A stretch of 64,000 nucleotides of DNA from CAKZML01 sp963823435 (lineage in GTDB: Bacteria; Pseudomonadota; Gammaproteobacteria; Steroidobacterales; BM003), in contig CAWGLN010000001.1 of assembly GCA_963823435.1 (NCBI GenBank), positions 682,001 to 746,000 of the forward strand, given 5' to 3'. Positions within the stretch are counted from its first letter, which is position 1. Every line of letters begins with the position of its first letter. Positions 14,575 to 24,270 of this stretch are shown here, piece after piece. A program made the position numbers and the translations under genes. A model generated the notes under the pieces. It saw nothing but the letters and a program-made list of their open reading frames with translations, was not told the origin of the DNA and did not search any database.

Positions 14575-15165
14575 ATGGCCGAAAAAAAACCTCACGAAAC
14601 CCGGTGGCCGGTCAAGGAGCACTTGCTGGACGGCAGACCGGTAATCATCCGGCCTTTAGCCGCTGATGACAGGGAAGCCCTGGTGCACGGTTATCACGAA
14701 CTGAGCCCCCACTCGGTGTATATGCGGTTTCTGGGCTACAAGTCCGGTCTCACGGAGACCGAGCTTGACCACCTTACCCACCAACACCCGCACGAGCACC
14801 TGACCCTCGGGATGAAGGTAATGGAGGAGGGCGAGAGCGTTGGAATTGGACTGGCCCGGTACCAACTGGTTGAAGGCAGCCAGCCGGCCATCGCGGAATT
14901 CGGGGTAATCGTGGTGGATCGCTACCATGGTCTGGGTGGTGGCACCCTGTTACTCAGACACCTGTGCCACGAAGCTCGGGTGAATGGAATAACCAGCCTT
15001 CGTGGCGAGACACTAAAAACCAACCTCCCGGTGCTGGCCGTACTCAAGGCGTTTAACCCGCGCTACGAACCCGGGAACGACGAGGACACCGTGATGGTGT
15101 ATATACCGCTGCAAGTACCGGAAGAGACAGATGGGTCGGCTGCGGACGCCGACCCATCTTCATAA
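14575..15165 (+). CDS. GNAT-family N-acetyltransferase
   Basis: 196 residues. A GNAT domain with the acetyl-CoA pyrophosphate loop HGLGGGTLLLRHL (about residues 120-132) preceded by the strand IAEFGVIVVDRY. The N-terminal part (GRPVIIRPLAADDREALVHGYHELS) matches the stand-alone GNAT domains related to the C-terminal part of protein acetyltransferase Pat. The acceptor is unknown. It lies 57 bp after the DUF924 gene and may be co-transcribed with it. A stem-loop overlaps its last codons, and its stop abuts the convergent DUF885 gene. Confidence 0.8.
   Translation: MAEKKPHETRWPVKEHLLDGRPVIIRPLAADDREALVHGYHELSPHSVYMRFLGYKSGLTETELDHLTHQHPHEHLTLGMKVMEEGESVGIGLARYQLVEGSQPAIAEFGVIVVDRYHGLGGGTLLLRHLCHEARVNGITSLRGETLKTNLPVLAVLKAFNPRYEPGNDEDTVMVYIPLQVPEETDGSAADADPSS
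15131..15157. terminator. Stem-loop at convergent gene ends
   Basis: A 10-bp perfect stem, ATGGGTCGGC (15131-15140) with GCCGACCCAT (15148-15157), and a 7-base loop. It overlaps the last codons of the GNAT gene and faces the 3' end of the DUF885 gene. The T-tract is weak, so terminator function is inferred mainly from position. Confidence 0.5.
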
Positions 15166-16969
15166 TCAACGCTGGCTGGCGATCCAGCGATCAATCTTGG
15201 TCTCCAGGACGCTCAGCGGCAATTCGCCATCTTCGAGTACCTGGGCGTGAAACGCCCTGATATCGAATTTCTCGCCCAGCGCCGCTTCTGCCCGTGTACG
15301 CAGCTCCCGGATTTTCAGCTGCCCGATCTTGTAGGCCAGGGCCTGACCCGGAATGGCGATGTAGCGCTCGGCCTCGGAGACTGCGCGAGCCTCCTTGATG
15401 GCGGTGTTGGCATACATGTAGTCAAGGACCTGCTGACGGCTCCAGTCCTTGGAATGCAGCCCGGTGTCCACGACCAGGCGGATGGCCCGCCACAATTCCG
15501 CGGCCAGGGCGCCGAAGTACTGGTAGGGATCCTGGTACATGCCCAGTTCCTTGCCCAGGCTTTCCGCATACAAACCCCATCCTTCCGAGTACGCCGTGTA
15601 GCCACCAAAACGACGGAAGCTGGGCAGCTGGTCCAGCTCCACCGCCAGGGCGCCCTGGAAGTGATGCCCCGGAATAGCCTCGTGCAGGTATAGCGACTCC
15701 ATGGCCCACGAGGGTCTCGCCGCCAAGTCATAGGTGTTCACGTAAAACACCCCGGGCCTGGAGCCATCCGGGGTCGGGGACATGTAGCTGCCGCCCGAAG
15801 CGGACTTGGCCCGAAATGCCTCTACGGGCCGGATCTCGAAACCGGCTTTTGGCATACGACTGAACATGGCCGGTACGGCCAGGTCCAGACGCTCACGCAG
15901 GGCGTTGTAACCCGCGATGAGATCCTCTTCCCGGTCGAAGTAAAACTTCGGATCCGTATTCAGGTATTCAAAAAATGCCTGCATATCACCCTTGAATTCG
16001 ACCTGCTCCATCACGCCGGCCATCTCGGCCTGTATACGCGCGACCTCTTGCAGGCCAATTTCGTGAATCTGGTTCGGGGTGAGGTCGGTGGTGGTGATAT
16101 TGCGAACATTGTACGCATACCATTGCCTCACCGTCAGGCAAGCCTGACATGCCCACGCTCTCCCGGGTCCTGGGCAGGTATTCCTGTTCAATAAAGGTAT
16201 GCAGCTTGTGATAGACCGGTAACAACTGTGTCTCGATGGCGTTCTTGTAGGCGGCCTGCAAACGCTGCTTGTCCTCGTCCGGGAATTCCGCAGGCATATC
16301 CGTGATCGGCTTCCAGAACATGCTTTCCTCGGCCTTGTCCATGAATTGCGCGGAAAGCTGCGGCAGCACTTTCTCCATCAGGATGCGGGGTTGAACCACG
16401 CCTTCCTCGATACCCTGGCGCATGTTCACGATGGCCTGGTCAGACCATTCCACGAAACCGTTTACCCGGCCGAGGAAATCATCGTAGTCCTTGACCGTCT
16501 TGAACGGATGCACGCTGGCGCCGGATCCAATAAGTACAAAAAAGGCCGCCGGATTTCTGAACTGGCTGATCGGTAGCAACTGGGAGGGAAAGCGGAAACC
16601 TTCTATTTCCTGGCTGCGCCCATCCATGAACAATTCCAGGGTCAGTCGTTGCTCGTCATTCAGGGCCGAGGCGTCAATGGCGCCGGCCGCATCCAGGTAA
16701 CGTTGCTGCAGGTCCAGTTCCGCGGCGCGCTCTGCCGGACTGATTCCTCCCACATAGCGATCGTTATACCGATTGTCTCCCACAAAGGACGCCATCATCG
16801 GATTCAGCACCAGGCTGTCCTGCCAGTACTGTTCCACCAGGTCGTTGAGCTTCGCGGCCTGGTCAACGCCCTGTGTCACCTGTTCTTGTGACGTGTCTTT
16901 CTGTGTGCAGGCGGATAGCGCCAGCAAGGCCAGGATTATCCCCAGCGACATGAACCGGATCTTCTTCAC
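15166..16969 (-). CDS. DUF885 family metallopeptidase-like lipoprotein, one frameshift
   Basis: About 600 residues read in two frames: 16969-about 16125 and about 16125-15166. The GTG at 16969 is preferred: it follows GGAGAC by about 8 bp and opens a lipoprotein signal ending LALLALSAC (Cys near residue 21). The second half has the family's zinc motif HEAIPGHHFQ and the downstream Glu region YTAYSEGWGLYAESLG. The junction GLPDGEAM / WYAYNVRNITTTDLTP shows the break is a small indel. DUF885 proteins are predicted M2/M3-like zinc peptidases; here an envelope-anchored peptidase is likely. The substrate is unknown. Confidence 0.83.
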
Positions 16970-17062
16970 TTGTGAGTCTCCACATTGATGGTCGAGGACC
17001 AGTGTCGGTCCTTTCAACTTGATCCCCGGCTCCTCCGGAAGATCCCATGCGAGTATACCTGC

Positions 17063-18433
17063 TCATCCCAGGGCGTCGATCTCCCGTCGGGAAATCACCC
17101 GGAAACGCCACATCTGCAAGACAGACGAAAGCACCAGGGAAATGACGATGGCGAACCATACGCCAACCGGGCCCTCAGCTGTACGGAAGGCCAGGTACCA
17201 GGCCAGTGGAAAGCCGACTCCCCAGCTTGCAAAGGCGGCCAGGTAGAGAGGAATGCGGGCATCCCGGTATCCCCGCAAAGCGCCCATGGTCGCGATATTC
17301 ACGCCATCAGGCAGCTGAAATACCGCGGCCATGACCAACAATGAGGCGGCCAGTTCGATTACCGCCGGGTCGGTGGTATAGAAGCCCGCGATGGCGTAAC
17401 GCCCCAGGTACATCACCAGTGCTGACACGACCATAAACCCTGTGCTCAACCAGATTCCCGCCATCCCCGCCTTTCGGGCATCCTGTGGCAGGCCGCGCCC
17501 GAGCAGGTGACCCACGCGTACGGTGGTCGCCGAGTGCAGGGCCAACGGAATCATGAACATGGTGGCGGCATAACTAAGCGCCACCTGGTGGGCCGCCACG
17601 ATAGCGGTGCCCAGGGCAGCCATGATCAGGGCCGTGGCATGGAAAAATGTGCTCTCGGCCAGGGCGCTTGCGGAGATCGGCACGCCCAGGACCAGTATTT
17701 CCCTGATCGCAGGCCAGCGGGGTGACTGGATCAGCGGCTTGAGCTCGACAACCTTGTAGCGCGAGGATCGGCGCACATAGACCAGGCAGGTCAGGAATAC
17801 GATAAAGGTGGTGATTGACGTGGCCACACCGCAACCCACCGCCCCCATCGCCGGAAAGCCCAGCTTGCCGTACATCAACACGTAATTTCCGGCGGCGTTG
17901 ACCACCAGGCCCAGGAAGGCGAAGTACATCAGGGGCCGGGTATGCCCCATACCCTCGGACATGTAACGCAGGGACAAGTAGCCAAACATCGCCGGCAGAC
18001 CCCAGGCAATGGCAGACAAATACCTGGCTGAGGTGGGCACAATTTCGGGGTCAACGCCCACCGCCAGGAAAAAAGGCGCGGAATTGTTGAGCAGAAGCAG
18101 GCCCGCGATGCCCAGGCACAGCGCTATCCAGAATGACTGGCGTAAGAGACCACCTATACGCTCAATCTGGTTGGCCCCCAGCGCATGGGCTACCAGGGGA
18201 CTGATGGCCATCAATACACCCATCCCTGCCAATTGCGCGGTGTACCAGAGCGTGTTGCCGATGGCCACGGCGGCCAGCGCATCGCCGCCCAATTGCCCGG
18301 CCATTACGGTATCGGTAACACCCATGCCGATGGTGGCCAGATTGTTGGCCACGAGAGGCATACCCAGGGCCAAAACGCTCCTGGCATGATGACCCAGTGA
18401 AAGGGGTCGGGCATGTGTGATTGCTTGACTCAT
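17063..18433 (-). CDS. MATE-family multidrug efflux transporter
   Basis: 456 residues, intact, with twelve hydrophobic segments in two similar halves. MATE landmarks include GMPLVANNLATIGMGVTDTVMAG at the first helix, VAIGNTLWYTAQ, and VGVPISASALAESTFFHATALIM opening the second half. The family exports cationic drugs and metabolites in exchange for Na+ or H+ at the inner membrane; the sequence is closest in style to NorM. It is divergent from the thiolase gene, with about 105 bp of shared promoter space. Confidence 0.9.
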   Translation of the reverse strand: MSQAITHARPLSLGHHARSVLALGMPLVANNLATIGMGVTDTVMAGQLGGDALAAVAIGNTLWYTAQLAGMGVLMAISPLVAHALGANQIERIGGLLRQSFWIALCLGIAGLLLLNNSAPFFLAVGVDPEIVPTSARYLSAIAWGLPAMFGYLSLRYMSEGMGHTRPLMYFAFLGLVVNAAGNYVLMYGKLGFPAMGAVGCGVATSITTFIVFLTCLVYVRRSSRYKVVELKPLIQSPRWPAIREILVLGVPISASALAESTFFHATALIMAALGTAIVAAHQVALSYAATMFMIPLALHSATTVRVGHLLGRGLPQDARKAGMAGIWLSTGFMVVSALVMYLGRYAIAGFYTTDPAVIELAASLLVMAAVFQLPDGVNIATMGALRGYRDARIPLYLAAFASWGVGFPLAWYLAFRTAEGPVGVWFAIVISLVLSSVLQMWRFRVISRREIDALG

Positions 18434-18538
18434 GCGTGACAGTTTAGCCCGTGTCCAGACTCAAGGTGCAGCCATTTCGGCCGGCCGGGCTTGTGTTACC
18501 ATCGCCCGTGATTCGGTTCTCTTGCACGAGGAATAACT

Positions 18539-19825
18539 ATGTACGCGGGACCAGCACGTCGGGTTGCCATCATCGGTGGCTCGCGCATTCCCTTCGCCCG
18601 ATCTCACACGGCCTATGCCAAATTCGGAAACCGCAAATTGCTCACCGCCGCCATCAAGGGGCTGGTGGAAAAATACAATCTGCGCGGAGAAACCCTTGGT
18701 GACGTCTGCGCCGGTGCGGTCATCAAGCACAGCAGCGATTTCAACCTCGCGCGTGAATCCGTCCTGGGTAGTGGCCTGGCCCCGGACACCCCCGCCTTTG
18801 ATCTGCAGCGGGCCTGCGGCACGGCCCTTGAGGCGGCCATCCTTATCGGTCTCAAGATAGCCTCTGGCCAGATAGACTCGGGTATCGCCGGCGGCACCGA
18901 CACCATCAGCGATGTGCCTATCGTGTATCCCCGGTCCTACCGGCAGATATTGATGGCGAGCAATCGTGGCCGCAGCGCCATGGAGCGCATCAAACCCCTG
19001 CTCGGGATTCGACCGAAGCATTTCAAACCCTCGCTGCCCGGTGTCGAGGAACCACGTACCGGTCTGAGCATGGGCGAGAGCTGCGAAATCATGGCCAAGC
19101 AGTGGAATATTTCCCGCCAGGACCAGGACCAGCTTGCCATGGAAAGTCATTTGAAAATGGCTGCTGCCTACGAGGAAGGCTTTTACGACGACCTGGTCAC
19201 CGAATTCGCCGGGTTGACCCGCGACAACAATATGCGGGCCGATACCAGCATGGAGAAACTGGCCAAGCTGAAGCCGGCTTTTGATCGCAAGAGTGGCCAG
19301 GGAACCCTGACCGCCGGCAACAGCACCCCGCTTACCGATGGCGCTTCGGCAGTCTTGCTGGCAAGTGAGGAATGGGCCAGGGAGCGCGGTCTGCCGGTGC
19401 AGGCCTACCTGAGCTTTGGCAAGGTCGCCGCGGTGGATTTCGTGCATGACGAGGGCTTGCTCATGGCCCCCGCCTACGCCGTGCCCAGGATGCTGGATGA
19501 CGCCGGACTCACGCTCCAGGATTTTGATTATTACGAGATCCACGAGGCCTTCGCCGCACAGGTCCTGTGCACCCTGAAGGCCTGGGAGTCCGATACCTGG
19601 TGTCGCGAGCGCCTGGGTCGGGAACAGGCCCTTGGCAGCATTGACCGCAGCAAACTGAATGTTAAGGGCAGCAGCCTGGCAGCCGGTCATCCGTTTGCCG
19701 CGACCGGCACCCGGGTACTGGCAACCACCGCCAAGCTGTTGGCGGAAAAAGGCTCGGGCCGGGTATTGATTTCCATCTGCACCGCGGGCGGTATGGGCGT
19801 CACGGCCATTGTCGAGGCTGCCTGA
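18539..19825 (+). CDS. fadI: Acetyl-CoA C-acyltransferase (thiolase), FadI-like
   Basis: 428 residues. Thiolases cleave 3-ketoacyl-CoA to acetyl-CoA and a shortened acyl-CoA in beta-oxidation, or condense acetyl-CoA. The acylated nucleophile is Cys93 (QRACGTALEA). The other catalytic parts are HEAFAAQ near 335, GHPFAATG at 383-390 and the proton-relay Cys414 in ICTAGGMG. The insert SLPGVEEPRTGLSMGE fits the FadI/trifunctional-beta branch. No fadJ-like partner is next to it, so the alpha subunit must be elsewhere. The name is by family resemblance. Confidence 0.85.
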   Translation: MYAGPARRVAIIGGSRIPFARSHTAYAKFGNRKLLTAAIKGLVEKYNLRGETLGDVCAGAVIKHSSDFNLARESVLGSGLAPDTPAFDLQRACGTALEAAILIGLKIASGQIDSGIAGGTDTISDVPIVYPRSYRQILMASNRGRSAMERIKPLLGIRPKHFKPSLPGVEEPRTGLSMGESCEIMAKQWNISRQDQDQLAMESHLKMAAAYEEGFYDDLVTEFAGLTRDNNMRADTSMEKLAKLKPAFDRKSGQGTLTAGNSTPLTDGASAVLLASEEWARERGLPVQAYLSFGKVAAVDFVHDEGLLMAPAYAVPRMLDDAGLTLQDFDYYEIHEAFAAQVLCTLKAWESDTWCRERLGREQALGSIDRSKLNVKGSSLAAGHPFAATGTRVLATTAKLLAEKGSGRVLISICTAGGMGVTAIVEAA

Positions 19826-19838
19826 GGGAACGAATTAC

Positions 19839-19867
19839 CCGGCAGGGCGAGGCTGCGCCCCTGCCGG
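19839..19867. terminator. GC-rich stem-loop after the thiolase gene
   Basis: CCGGCAGGGCG and CGCCCCTGCCGG form a stem of about 11 bp with one bulged C and a loop AGGCTG, 14 bp after the thiolase stop. No T-run follows, so it may stabilise the mRNA rather than terminate. A second small hairpin (CCGCCC/GGGCGG) lies at about 19888-19904. Confidence 0.4.
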
Positions 19868-19970
19868 TAGGAACAATACAAGCCATACCGCCCGCCAGGG
19901 GCGGCCCTCGTTTCTCGCACAGTCGGTTTATGCGGGACAGCTTTAAGCAGACCTTGGCAGGAATCCATCC

Positions 19971-21695
19971 ATGCAGGCAATCAACCAGATCCTGGCCGAC
20001 CTGAACGCGATTCTCTGGCACAACTATGTGTTGTTCACCCTGCTGGGTACCGGTGTCGCATTTACCTTCTGGAGCGGCTTTTGCCAGTACCGTGCGCTGA
20101 CCCACGGCTGGCACGTGCTGCGTGGTCGTTACGACGACCCCGACGATCCCGGCGCCATCAATCACTTCCAGGCGCTGGCTACGGCCCTGTCCGCCACGGT
20201 CGGTCTTGGCAACATCGGAGGCGTGGCGCTGGCGCTGTCATTGGGCGGCCCGGGCGCCATATTCTGGATGTGGGTGGTGGGCTTCTTCGGTATGGCCGTC
20301 AAGCTCACCGAGGTCACCCTGTCCATGCTCTACCGCAATACCGATGATCCGGACAATCCCCACGGCGGTCCCATGTGGGTGGTGAGCAAGGGTCTGCCCA
20401 TGCTCAATCCCCGATTGGCCACCCTGGGCCAGACCCTGGGTGTCATTTTCTGCCTTTGCCTGCTTACCTCGATCACCCTTGGCAGCAACATGTTCCAGGC
20501 CTGGAACGTGGGCGAAATCACCCAGACCTATTTCGGCGTCCCCAGCATCATCTCGGGCGTCATCCTGGCGATTGTAGTGGCGGCAGTCATTATCGGCGGC
20601 ATCAAGCGTATTGGCGCTTTTGCCGGGCGCATGGTGCCGGCCATGGTGGCCCTGTACCTGGTCGCGGGAACCTATGTGCTGGCCATAAATGTCGACCTGA
20701 TACCCGAGATGCTGGGGCTGATCCTGAGCTCGGCCTTTGCTCCGTCGGAGTCCGCCGGCGCATTTATTGGCGGCACTGCGGGTTATGCCTTTCTGTTCGG
20801 GATGAAGCGCGCCCTGTTTTCCAGCGAGGCAGGACAGGGCACCTCGCCTATTGCCCACTCGGCCGCCAAGACTGACGAACCGGTACGCGAGGGTGTCGTT
20901 GCGGGTCTGGAACCCTTCATCGACACCCTGGTGGTGTGTACCTTTACCGCCCTGGTGATCCTGACCACCGGCGTATGGAACCGGGGCCCCGACATGGAAT
21001 TCAACACCCGGCCTCAGATGATCGAAGCGGCCAGCCCGGGAAACTGGACCCTGGCGGACACACGCCTGACGCAGATAGACGAGGCCGACTGGGCCCCCGG
21101 ACAAGGGGTTTACACGGTGGTGTCCGCCCAACCGAATCCCCAAAGCGGCAACACCCTGCACAGGCTTAACGGTTTCGTCGAACAGCGCAGTGAATCCCTG
21201 GTCGTCACCTGGCGCTCGGTGGAAAGTGACACCAGGCCAACGGTGCATGCGCAAGGGATTTTCATCGGCTATGTGGGAGCAACCCTGACAGCCAAGGCCT
21301 TCGATACGGTGACCCCCGGTCTGGGCAAGTACCTGGTCACCCTGGCGGTCTGGCTGTTTGCCATGTCCACCATCATCTCCTCAGCCTACTACGGTGAACA
21401 GGCCATGGTTTTCCTGGCCGGTGACCGCCTGGTCGTGCCCTATAAATGGATTTACTGCACCCTCACCGCCGTCGCTACCGTGGGTCTGATCAAGACCGAC
21501 GCCCAGCTGGACAATGTTATCGGCGTGGGCACCGGGGTCATGATGCTGGGGAACCTGCCCATCCTGTGGTTGTTCGGGTACCAGGCCATGCGCGCCTACA
21601 AGGACTATATTGCGCGTCTGAAAAACGGCCAGATGGGCCCCGGCCACACTCCGCCGTCCATGGAAGACCTGGTCAGCGGTCGGGATGTGAACTAG
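19971..21695 (+). CDS. Sodium:alanine symporter (AGCS family)
   Basis: 574 residues, longer than the usual 450-500. Conserved AGCS features are ALSATVGLGNIGGVALALSLGGPGA near residue 65, HGGPMWVVSKGL near 137 and LFSSEAGQGTSPIAHSAAKT near 282. The family takes up alanine or glycine with Na+. A stretch of about 85 polar residues (roughly 345-430) separates two late helices and accounts for the extra length; it probably faces the periplasm. The last helices (STIISSAYYGEQAM) are intact. The TAG stop shares its last base with an isolated repeat end, GGGAGCCTCTGA. Confidence 0.9.
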   Translation: MQAINQILADLNAILWHNYVLFTLLGTGVAFTFWSGFCQYRALTHGWHVLRGRYDDPDDPGAINHFQALATALSATVGLGNIGGVALALSLGGPGAIFWMWVVGFFGMAVKLTEVTLSMLYRNTDDPDNPHGGPMWVVSKGLPMLNPRLATLGQTLGVIFCLCLLTSITLGSNMFQAWNVGEITQTYFGVPSIISGVILAIVVAAVIIGGIKRIGAFAGRMVPAMVALYLVAGTYVLAINVDLIPEMLGLILSSAFAPSESAGAFIGGTAGYAFLFGMKRALFSSEAGQGTSPIAHSAAKTDEPVREGVVAGLEPFIDTLVVCTFTALVILTTGVWNRGPDMEFNTRPQMIEAASPGNWTLADTRLTQIDEADWAPGQGVYTVVSAQPNPQSGNTLHRLNGFVEQRSESLVVTWRSVESDTRPTVHAQGIFIGYVGATLTAKAFDTVTPGLGKYLVTLAVWLFAMSTIISSAYYGEQAMVFLAGDRLVVPYKWIYCTLTAVATVGLIKTDAQLDNVIGVGTGVMMLGNLPILWLFGYQAMRAYKDYIARLKNGQMGPGHTPPSMEDLVSGRDVN

Positions 21696-21707
21696 GGAGC
21701 CTCTGAG
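21695..21707. repeat. Solo terminal inverted repeat of the MITE-like family
   Basis: GGGAGCCTCTGA is identical to the outer end of the complete copy at 11815. It lies between two convergent stop codons (TAG at 21693-21695 and CTA at 21708-21710). No internal family sequence is present, so it may be a deletion remnant. A chance match of 12 bases in 64 kb is unlikely but possible. Confidence 0.4.
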
Positions 21708-22157
21708 CTACTCGTTGGGCTCGTCGGCCTTGTTGCCGCGCATATCCAGGGCGGCGGTACGCAAGGCGTCCAGCGCTTCCTGGGCCGAGGCCGCCGCGCC
21801 GTCCTTGCGATAGCGATCCTTCACACGTACCTCCAGCATACCCAGTAATTCATCCAGCCCGGGTTCTGCTGCCCGTGGCGACATTTCCTCTGGCGAGATG
21901 TTCTCGCGTTCGCCAAACAAGTCAATATAACGCTCCGAGCGACGCCCGAGATTCATCACACTGGCAAAATTGCCTGAGGATATGTCCGCCCCGGAAAACA
22001 GGTCCAGCGCGGCCGCGACCAGGGAAACGGGGACCAGCATCAGATCCCTTAGTCCATCCACAAACAGCTTGAGCTGGAATATCACGACCTGCCGCAGCAA
22101 CCCCTTGCGGGCGGAATCCGCAGCTGTGTGGTTGTTCTCGTCATTTGCTTCGTGCAT
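21708..22157 (-). CDS. Conserved hypothetical protein next to hemH
   Basis: 149 residues from ATG 22157, chosen because GGAGG stands 7 bp upstream and because longer upstream frames would run under hemH. There is one likely membrane segment (LMLVPVSLVAAALDLFSG, about residues 40-57) and a charged C-terminal half with a predicted helix (PGLDELLGMLEVRVKDRYR). No catalytic motif is seen. It is divergent from hemH with about 120 bp between starts. Confidence 0.65.
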   Translation of the reverse strand: MHEANDENNHTAADSARKGLLRQVVIFQLKLFVDGLRDLMLVPVSLVAAALDLFSGADISSGNFASVMNLGRRSERYIDLFGERENISPEEMSPRAAEPGLDELLGMLEVRVKDRYRKDGAAASAQEALDALRTAALDMRGNKADEPNE

Positions 22158-22280
22158 CCCGATGCCTCCGGATTCAGAGTGCCATTGGATAGTGGCAGAA
22201 TATTTTTTACCGGTCCCTCGCCAGCCAAGCTCTCTCGGGTACAATCGGCTGCACGAACAGACAAGTGAACGATAACACTC

Positions 22281-23378
22281 ATGATCTATATCGGTGACAA
22301 AGACTACAGCCACGACCAGGGCGAGAGCCTCGGAATCCTGCTGGCCAACCTGGGCACACCCGATGCGCCCACCAGCTCCGCAGTCAGGCGGTACCTGGCA
22401 GAGTTCCTGTGGGACCCGCGGGTAGTCGAAACACCCAGACCCGTCTGGTGGTTGATCCTGCATGGCGTGATCCTGCGGTTCCGCCCCAGGCGCAGCGCTC
22501 ATGCCTACCGTCAGGTCTGGACCGAGCAGGGATCGCCACTGCTGGTCAACGGACAGCAACTGCAACAAAAACTGCAACAGTATCTTGAAAGCGCCATGCC
22601 GGGGCCGGTAAAGGTTCAGCTGGGGATGCGCTACGGAAGCCCGTCTATTGAAAGCGCCATGGAAGCGCTGGGACAAGCCGGTTGCCGCCGACTGCTGGTA
22701 TTACCCATGTATCCGCAGTACTCGGCTACTACCACTGCCTCGATTTTTGATGCCGTCTGGGACGTGTTGAAGCGCTGGCGCTGGGTGCCGGAGGTGCGCA
22801 GCATTAACTGCTATCACGACGATCCTGCATACATTGCAGCCCTGGCCCAATCGATAACTGATCACTGGGCAGACAATCCACGTGGAGAACGTCTGCTGTT
22901 CTCTTTTCACGGTATTCCAAAACGCTACGTTCTCAATGGCGACCCGTATTTCTGCCATTGCCAGAAAACGGCCAGGCTGGTGGCGGAAAAACTGAAGCTG
23001 GCACCCGACCAGTGGTCAATAAGCTTCCAGTCCCGGGTGGGACGTGAAGAATGGCTGCGGCCCTACACCGATCAACAGGTCATGGCCTTCGGCGATGAAG
23101 GGCTGAAGAACCTGGATGTTGTTTGCCCGGGATTCGCTTCGGACTGCCTTGAAACCCTGGAAGAAATAGCGATGCAAAATCACGAGTTCTTCCAGGCGCA
23201 CGGTGGGGAGCACCTGCGTTATATCCCGGCCCTGAACGCGCGCGACGATCACGCCCGGGCATTGTGTGAACTGGTTATTCGGCATGCCTGCGGCTGGCCC
23301 GAGACGGTCGTATCAACCGGGACCACCCCCGGCCCTGACACCCGTGAGCGGGCGCTGAACATGGGGGCAAAAAAGTAG
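22281..23378 (+). CDS. hemH: Ferrochelatase
   Basis: 365 residues, normal length. It inserts Fe2+ into protoporphyrin IX, the last step of protoheme synthesis, at the inner membrane face. Landmarks: LGILLANLGTPDAPTSSAVRRYL at the N-terminus, QLGMRYGSPSI near 113, LPMYPQYSATTTASI near 140, the active-site His in LLFSFHGIPKRYV near 205, and SFQSRVGREEWLRPYT near 247. The last catalytic region is VVCPGFASDCLETLEEI. With hemF and hemB also in the window but far apart, heme genes are dispersed here. Confidence 0.96.
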   Translation: MIYIGDKDYSHDQGESLGILLANLGTPDAPTSSAVRRYLAEFLWDPRVVETPRPVWWLILHGVILRFRPRRSAHAYRQVWTEQGSPLLVNGQQLQQKLQQYLESAMPGPVKVQLGMRYGSPSIESAMEALGQAGCRRLLVLPMYPQYSATTTASIFDAVWDVLKRWRWVPEVRSINCYHDDPAYIAALAQSITDHWADNPRGERLLFSFHGIPKRYVLNGDPYFCHCQKTARLVAEKLKLAPDQWSISFQSRVGREEWLRPYTDQQVMAFGDEGLKNLDVVCPGFASDCLETLEEIAMQNHEFFQAHGGEHLRYIPALNARDDHARALCELVIRHACGWPETVVSTGTTPGPDTRERALNMGAKK

Positions 23379-23532
23379 GGGCGTCTTAAACCATGCACGA
23401 AACCGTATCCCGGCTCTACAGAATTTATCATCGACGGCGCCCGTCCCGGCGAGCCGGCTCATCCGCGATTTGTATCCTGATTCCCGGTCTTTTCGCTTAC
23501 AATCTACTTCACCCCGATGAACCAGAGGTCCC
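23378..23532 (-). repeat. MITE-like dispersed repeat, diverged copy upstream of the VOC gene
   Basis: The right part is clear: CGGTCTTTTCGCTTACAATC and TACTTCACCCCGATGAACCA, ending CAGAGGTCCC at 23523-23532. This matches CCCTCACAATCTACTTCGTC and CGGAGGCTCCC of copy 1. The left part (from GGGGCGTCTTAAACC just after hemH) is strongly diverged, but the total length, about 155 bp, agrees with the family. Confidence 0.5.
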
Positions 23533-23538
23533 ATTGTC

Positions 23539-24270
23539 TTGATCGGTCGTTTTCTGGAAATCAGCATTGAAGCGCCTGACATCCTGGCGTCGATTGAATT
23601 CTACCGGGGCCTGGGCATGCTGCCGGCGACAACGGGCGAGATCTGGTCGCACCGCTACGGCGTGCTGTCGGACGGAAACCTGGTAGTCGGATTACACGAT
23701 TACAGCTTTGCTTCGCCGTCGCTTACCTATGTCCGCCCCGAATTGCGTCAGCATTTGGCCAAGCTGGAAAAGCAGGCTGGATCACTATCCTTCGCCAAAA
23801 TTGCAGATGACGAATTTCACGAAGCAGGGTTCACCGACCCTGACGGCCACATGGTAGCGGTGCTGGAGGCGCGGACATTTTCACCCCTGGAAATTGACCG
23901 AAGCGATATCACCATACTGGGTCATTTTTCCGAGTACGGCTTGCCGGTAACCAACCTGGACCGCTCCATCGCATTCTGGGAGAACCTGGGTTTTGTGATG
24001 ATCGAGAGAAACGACGGGCCTTTGCCGTATGCGTCGCTGACTGGCGATTTTCTTAATCTCGGGCTGTATGTACATCCCGAGATGCGCGCCCCCGCACTGG
24101 TGTTCCGGGAAACGGACATGGCGGTACGTATCGAGTACCTCCGCGCCCAGGGGTACAAGGTCTTGCCGGGCACCCCTGTTTCCATGGACCAAACAACCGG
24201 AGCCACGCTACAGGCGCCGGAGGGAACCTGGATATACCTGCTGCCTGAAACAGGTGCTCAGGAAAGCTGA
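23539..24270 (+). CDS. VOC (glyoxalase/bleomycin-resistance fold) protein, two domains
   Basis: 243 residues with two vicinal-oxygen-chelate modules. The first (about 1-115) contains ISIEAPDILASIEFYRGLG and FTDPDGHMVAVLE. The second (about 130-240) contains GLPVTNLDRSIAFWENLGFV and LQAPEGTWIYLLPE. Such proteins are metal-dependent lyases, isomerases or dioxygenases, or binding proteins; the metal ligands are not complete enough to name a reaction. No ATG fits. TTG 23539 is used because AGAGG (23524-23528), inside the end of the adjacent repeat, gives a suitable ribosome site. The 3' end overlaps the convergent kinase gene by 13 bp. Confidence 0.75.
   Translation: MIGRFLEISIEAPDILASIEFYRGLGMLPATTGEIWSHRYGVLSDGNLVVGLHDYSFASPSLTYVRPELRQHLAKLEKQAGSLSFAKIADDEFHEAGFTDPDGHMVAVLEARTFSPLEIDRSDITILGHFSEYGLPVTNLDRSIAFWENLGFVMIERNDGPLPYASLTGDFLNLGLYVHPEMRAPALVFRETDMAVRIEYLRAQGYKVLPGTPVSMDQTTGATLQAPEGTWIYLLPETGAQES

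Noticed and set aside
18461..19690. 409-residue minus-strand frame over the thiolase gene
   Set aside because: Shadow of an intact thiolase with all catalytic residues; composition is unlike neighbouring proteins.
19826..19970. Glycine riboswitch upstream of the alanine symporter
   Set aside because: AGCS genes are often so controlled, but the conserved glycine aptamer core is not visible; only simple GC hairpins are present.
20238..21254. 338-residue minus-strand frame over the alanine symporter
   Set aside because: Shadow frame, low-complexity His/Gln/Gly content, no start context.
21708..22676. 322-residue version of the gene next to hemH
   Set aside because: The extra N-terminal part lies antisense to hemH and lacks a ribosome site; ATG 22157 with GGAGG is better.
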